NCBI GenBank assembly: GCA_020352215.1
Contig: CP070675.1
Span: 1,668,293-1,703,123, forward strand
Direction of reading: 5' to 3'
DNA length: 34,831 nucleotides
From: Phycisphaerales bacterium
GTDB taxonomy: Bacteria > Planctomycetota > Phycisphaerae > Sedimentisphaerales > Anaerobacaceae
The first letter of the stretch is position 1; the number at the start of each line of letters is the position of its first letter. The translations under genes and the position numbers were made by a program. Positions 33,701-34,831 of the stretch are shown here, piece after piece. Below the pieces are notes generated by a model. That model was not told the DNA's origin. It was given only the letters and a program-made list of their open reading frames with translations, and did no database searches.

Positions 33701-34831
33701 TATCCAGGTAGTCTTCGTAGTTGGGATCGTTCGTGCCGTCAGGCTTATTGCCCTGCAATCGTTGGTAGCCCTCGTTCGTTTCCATCCCCTGCCCAACCAT
33801 GTTCATCAGGGTATTCCAGGCCGTCATCTGGCTCTCACCGACGGGCCGTGTGGAATTGATGCCGTCCCAGTCTTCCTTGTCCCCTCCGTAATACGTAGCC
33901 GAAAAGGCCGTATCGGGTCTTTCCGTGGGATTGTACAGACCCCAGTACAGACCGTTCACGTACAAGTGCACAAAGTCACCCCACGGCGCCGGCCCGCCCA
34001 TCGCCAACTGCAGCCGCCGTATGAACTCGTCACGAATGTACTGAGAATCAGCACCGCCCCAGACGTACGCATCGTTGAAGTTCGCGCGAAGGATGATGGT
34101 GTTGAACTCGTCTGCTGCGTCGTCTCCAAAGAGCGGATACCGCAACCACGTCGGGCCGTACTGCCTCTTGAAAATCAGACGTAGCGTCTTCTTGGCCTCC
34201 CGGCGTCCGACGCCGCCGTAGATGCGGACGCCACAGTTGACGTGGAAGCCTTCCGTACCATCGGGATATATCAGCTCAACCGAGCCGGGGCGCTCCCAGG
34301 CGACGCCGCTGCTGTGGGGATTGGAGTATATGCCGCTTGAGCCGAATATGTCCTCCACCTCCATTACGAGTGACATCGAGGGCAGAGAGAGCAGGTCGCC
34401 CTTCAGATTCGGGCCGTAGCGGTAGTCGTTGACGATCTCAGGGTCCATTTCGTAGTCTGCAGCCGAACCTCCCCACGAACTGGGAAAACCGGCGGGATTG
34501 CGCGGCTGGCGAAGAACCTGGTCGAGGAATATATAGGTCTGCGCATCCACATTGCTGGGCATCCAGCCGGGCTTGACCGCGACCGCGCGCAGACAGGTGG
34601 TCGTGTTGATGTATATCGGACCGGAGTACTGCTTGCCACGCGTAGGCGAAGGAGCGCTTCCGTCGGTCGTATAGCGTATGGTCGCGCCGGCGGTTTTTGT
34701 CGTTATCGTCAGGTAGAACGGGGCATCGTAGAAACCTCGGTCGTGACTGAACTTCGTGTCGCCGACGACACTGATCGCGCCGGAGATGTTGTACTGTCCC
34801 GGCGTTGCTGCGGTGAAGTATTGCGGCACCG
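30786..34831 (-). CDS. CotH / lamin-tail-domain giant surface protein, 5' end outside the window
   Basis: At least 1347 residues are visible; the frame is open at the window edge, so the true start lies beyond it and the GTG at 34829 is probably internal. From that point the domains are: a chitobiase C-terminal/Fn3-like module (about 35-100, Ile-Arg-Tyr-Thr-Thr-Asp-Gly-Ser), a CotH kinase-like domain (about 150-500, with Val-Arg-Ile-Tyr-Gly-Gly and Val-Asn-Gly-Leu-Tyr-Trp-Gly-Leu-Tyr), a jelly-roll sandwich (about 640-800) and three lamin-tail domains starting near 848, 1015 and 1163. Each lamin-tail unit shows Ile-(Thr/Asn)-Glu-(Leu/Ile)-(Met/Leu) and a (Tyr/Phe/Trp)-(Ile/Val)-Glu-Leu pair. 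It ends without a sorting tag. CotH proteins can be secreted kinases; activity here is unproven. Confidence 0.85.
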   Translation of the reverse strand, partial: VPQYFTAATPGQYNISGAISVVGDTKFSHDRGFYDAPFYLTITTKTAGATIRYTTDGSAPSPTRGKQYSGPIYINTTTCLRAVAVKPGWMPSNVDAQTYIFLDQVLRQPRNPAGFPSSWGGSAADYEMDPEIVNDYRYGPNLKGDLLSLPSMSLVMEVEDIFGSSGIYSNPHSSGVAWERPGSVELIYPDGTEGFHVNCGVRIYGGVGRREAKKTLRLIFKRQYGPTWLRYPLFGDDAADEFNTIILRANFNDAYVWGGADSQYIRDEFIRRLQLAMGGPAPWGDFVHLYVNGLYWGLYNPTERPDTAFSATYYGGDKEDWDGINSTRPVGESQMTAWNTLMNMVGQGMETNEGYQRLQGNKPDGTNDPNYEDYLDIENYIIFLLANYYGGNNDWVSHNWYAGRLRGHESTGWKSYTWDAEWVAGMRSGLTDNAVNDTTSSGYLLKPYTYLRSNAEFRMLFADIAHKVFFYGGPLYVDPSHPGWESGHPERNRPAALYAELADLVERAMICESARWGDVQSASPYNIQQWRSERDWVLNTYAPQRSGIVLDQLRNANLYPNIDAPVFYVNGEPQHGGQASSGDGLVMANPNGAGTVYYTVDGNDARLPVIVETSGMTLLAEDAAKRVLIPTSDIGGTWRGGNEPYDDSSWNGATFVPGRPGGVGYDENPNYDPYISYNVEATMNEQYTSAYIRIPFIVSAEDVASFNFMTLKMRYDDGFVAYLNGTEVARRNFSGTPRWNSNASGGHDDSAAVMFENVDITNSLGRLKPGQNLLAVHGLNVSMTSSDFLISAEVVAGESKFTGEVLSDSAIEYSSPLTLTKSTHVRSRVLSGSTWSALNEATFAVGPVAENLRITELMYRPRYTGDPNDPNTEFIELKNIGDEALNLNLVKFTNGVDFIFPDVELLPDQYVLVVKDVDAFAAKYGVGYNMAGEYTGSLNNNGERVELQDAAGRTIHNFRYRDGWYDITDGLGFSLTVRDPANTDPNQWGDKATWRPSANIDGSPGADDTGQIPELGDVVINELLAHSHAEASDWVELHNTTDHTINISGWFLSDDGSNLKKYEIAQGRTIRAGGYIVFTEELHFGNLPDPGCHVPFAFSENGETVYLHSGQDGIMAGYSEQEKFGPSETGVAFGRYQKSTGAYNFVAMSINTPGTANAYPKVGPVVITEIMYHPAGVADAEYVELLNISDSEVILYNFITEEPWRFTDDPDNPGMEFLYPSDPPVVMASGEYILMVKDLAIFSSKFPAPEGTQIFAWGAGRLDNGGEKVQISMPGDVDAEGVRQYIRVDRVRYSDGSHPDDFASGVDPWPTWADGLGMSLSRLSPQYYGNDPNNWHAATPSPGKANP

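Noticed and set aside
33105..34184. A 359-codon rightward frame
   Set aside because: It lies antisense inside the CotH/lamin-tail gene, has no family motif, and the opposite frame has clear domains.
34780..34831. GTG at 34829 as the true start of the CotH/lamin-tail gene
   Set aside because: It is two bases from the window edge, gives no signal peptide, and the domain order suggests more protein upstream.
1..34831. CRISPR arrays, tRNA or rRNA genes, insertion sequences
   Set aside because: No regularly spaced short repeats, cloverleaf-like elements, rRNA motifs or transposase genes were seen; the only tandem repeats are the coding 213-bp units.

Overview
The window reads as a piece of a Planctomycetota chromosome, most likely Phycisphaerae. 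This is an inference from gene content: an EpsI-type exosortase partner, a complete-looking type II secretion operon, very large secreted β-helix and CotH/lamin-tail proteins, and a cluster of secreted polysaccharide-degrading enzymes. No rRNA, tRNA, insertion sequence or CRISPR array was found. 

Left part (1-6440). An exosortase-associated EpsI-family gene runs leftward from a near-consensus promoter (TTGACA, 17 bp, TATAGA). Divergent from it lies a 1393-residue secreted protein: β-helix, three 71-residue InlB-type repeats, an Ig-like region, propeller-like repeats and a ZU5-like domain. It ends in a Gly-Gly-Gly-Cys-Ser motif, a hydrophobic segment and an Arg cluster, which looks like a C-terminal sorting signal. 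One base after its stop begins a CPBP-family glutamic intramembrane protease with all catalytic residues present. Substrate and protease look like a dedicated pair, comparable to the MYXO-CTERM, JDVT-CTERM and Synerg-CTERM systems. 

Middle part (6628-17469). Ten tightly packed or overlapping genes in canonical order encode a type II secretion system: gspC, D, E, F, G, I, J, K, L and M. No gspH, gspN or gspO (prepilin peptidase) is present here. The co-location suggests that the sorting pair and the secretion machine work together: export through Sec, transport across the outer membrane by T2SS, and cleavage of the C-terminal anchor by the CPBP protease. 

Small leftward genes (17763-19924). 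These are a cold-shock protein with a TTG start, an unrecognised four-helix membrane protein and a papain-like (C1) cysteine protease without a signal peptide. Two clear intrinsic terminators and two promoter candidates accompany them. 

Right part (20702-34831). Four rightward genes encode exported polysaccharide-active enzymes: a PL1-type pectate lyase, a clan GH-A glycosidase with an inserted carbohydrate-binding domain, a large TIM-barrel-like enzyme of uncertain family and a GH50-type β-agarase-like enzyme. The last three probably form an operon. Facing them is the 3' part of a very large leftward gene with CotH and three lamin-tail domains, cut by the window edge.
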